Assembly (NCBI GenBank): GCA_000934455.1
Contig: KN890814.1
Coordinates: 15,534-36,389 of the forward strand
Length of the DNA: 20,856 bases
Reading direction: 5' to 3'
Source: Apostichopus parvimensis
Taxonomy: Eukaryota > Echinodermata > Holothuroidea > Aspidochirotida > Stichopodidae
Shown here: piece after piece, positions 20,348-20,856 of the stretch
Numbering within the stretch: the first letter of the stretch is position 1
Layout of the letters: every line of letters starts with the position of its first letter
Translations under genes and position numbers: made by a program
Notes under the pieces: generated by a model
Seen by the model: only the letters and a program-made list of their open reading frames with translations
What the model was told of the DNA's origin: nothing
Database searches by the model: none

Positions 20348-20856
20348 GTTACTGTGGCACAGTGTTTATAACTAAAAGAATAAGACAAACTCATTACATA
20401 GGGTTCAAACCCCTGCAGAGGCAGCATTTTCTGATCCTCCTTCCTTTACTTCTCAACAGTTTACTGTGGCACAGTGGTTAGTGCTCTGAAATGCAGACAG
20501 TCAGACAAACTCCTTGGTGTGAGTTCAAACACCAGAGAGAGCATTTTTTAATTTTCTGCTCTTTTCCTTATTCCATTCTGAAGTTGATACATTAGAAACG
20601 AGCATTATTCTAAACAGTTACTGTGGCACAGTGGTTAGTGCTCTGAAATGCAGACAGTCAGACAAACTCCTTGGTGTGAGTTCAAACACCAGAGAGAGCA
20701 TTTTTAATTTTCTGCTCTTTTACTCCTTCCATTCTGAAGTTGATATATTAGAAACGAGAAGTATTTCTCAACAGTTACTGTGGCGCAGTTGGTAGTGCTC
20801 TGTAACCGAGAGAGTCAGATAAACTCCATGCCTAGGGTTCAAACACCAGAGAGAGC
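20348..20856 (+). repeat. tRNA-SINE-like tandem array, four further units running off the window
   Basis: Units start with GTTACTGTGG (or GTTTACTGTGG) at 20348, 20459, 20617 and 20774. Unit lengths are about 111, 158 and 157 bases, and the last is cut by the window end. Each has an A-box-like TGGCRCAGTKGKTAG and a B-box-like GTTCAAACNCC; the last unit's TGGCGCAGTTGGTAGTGC forms a canonical tRNA D-arm (GCGC/GTGC stem). The units at 20459 and 20617 are identical over their first 85 bases or so, so that duplication is recent. Tails share TTTTCTGCTCTTTT and CCATTCTGAAGTTGAT. This is a SINE-derived satellite: anticodon arms are degenerate, so these are not tRNA genes. Confidence 0.8.

Noticed and set aside
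20348-20856. A cluster of tRNA genes
   Set aside because: The D-arm and B box are tRNA-like, but anticodon arms and acceptor stems do not fold properly and units share a non-tRNA tail.

Overview
The window looks like a piece of an invertebrate animal nuclear genome: AT-rich, dominated by introns and repeats, with GT-AG introns and no bacterial operon structure. It holds one gene I can name with confidence: the 3' end of the calcineurin A gene (catalytic subunit of Ca2+/calmodulin-dependent protein phosphatase 2B) on the + strand. Three exons (10655-10739, 12313-12410, 13634-13749) join in frame. They encode the calmodulin-binding helix, the linker, the autoinhibitory segment and a short C-terminal tail ending in TAA at 13747-13749. 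The catalytic and calcineurin-B-binding exons are not visible here and must lie upstream, so positions 1-10654 are most simply read as one very long intron. The protein, the tRNA-derived repeats and the many poly-G runs fit a marine invertebrate deuterostome (an echinoderm such as a sea cucumber is my guess), but the phylum is not proven by the sequence.

Layout. 1-10654 is presumed intron. It carries an 18-G run, a 9-copy 23-bp minisatellite (3157-3363), a dispersed ~145-bp repeat array (4784-5290), a small competing-hairpin locus (5376-5401) and a CpG-richer block with a TATA-like box (about 8940-9350) preceded by a 34-bp tandem duplication. Between calcineurin exons one and two sits a tRNA-derived SINE with an 11-bp exact direct repeat on each side (10803-11134). 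The acceptor of the second exon is preceded by three perfect copies of a 13-bp repeat. The intron between exons two and three stays open in frame for 55 codons and is unusually G-tract rich; it also holds a decayed hairpin motif (13057-13095). After the stop codon comes a long AT- and T-rich stretch (3' UTR and/or intergenic) with candidate poly(A) signals and a 227-codon antisense ORF of unknown meaning. From 19126 onward the window is repeats: an inverted-orientation copy of the 4784-5290 array, a decayed outlier copy, and a tandem array of tRNA-SINE-like units running off the end.

Most interesting point. Mammals make a calcineurin isoform, CnA-beta-1, by retaining the intron that follows the linker exon, which swaps the autoinhibitory domain for a cysteine-bearing tail. 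Here the intron at the same aligned position reads through in frame into a 55-residue tail that has five cysteines in its last 16 residues and no autoinhibitory segment. If transcribed, this would be an invertebrate counterpart of that isoform.
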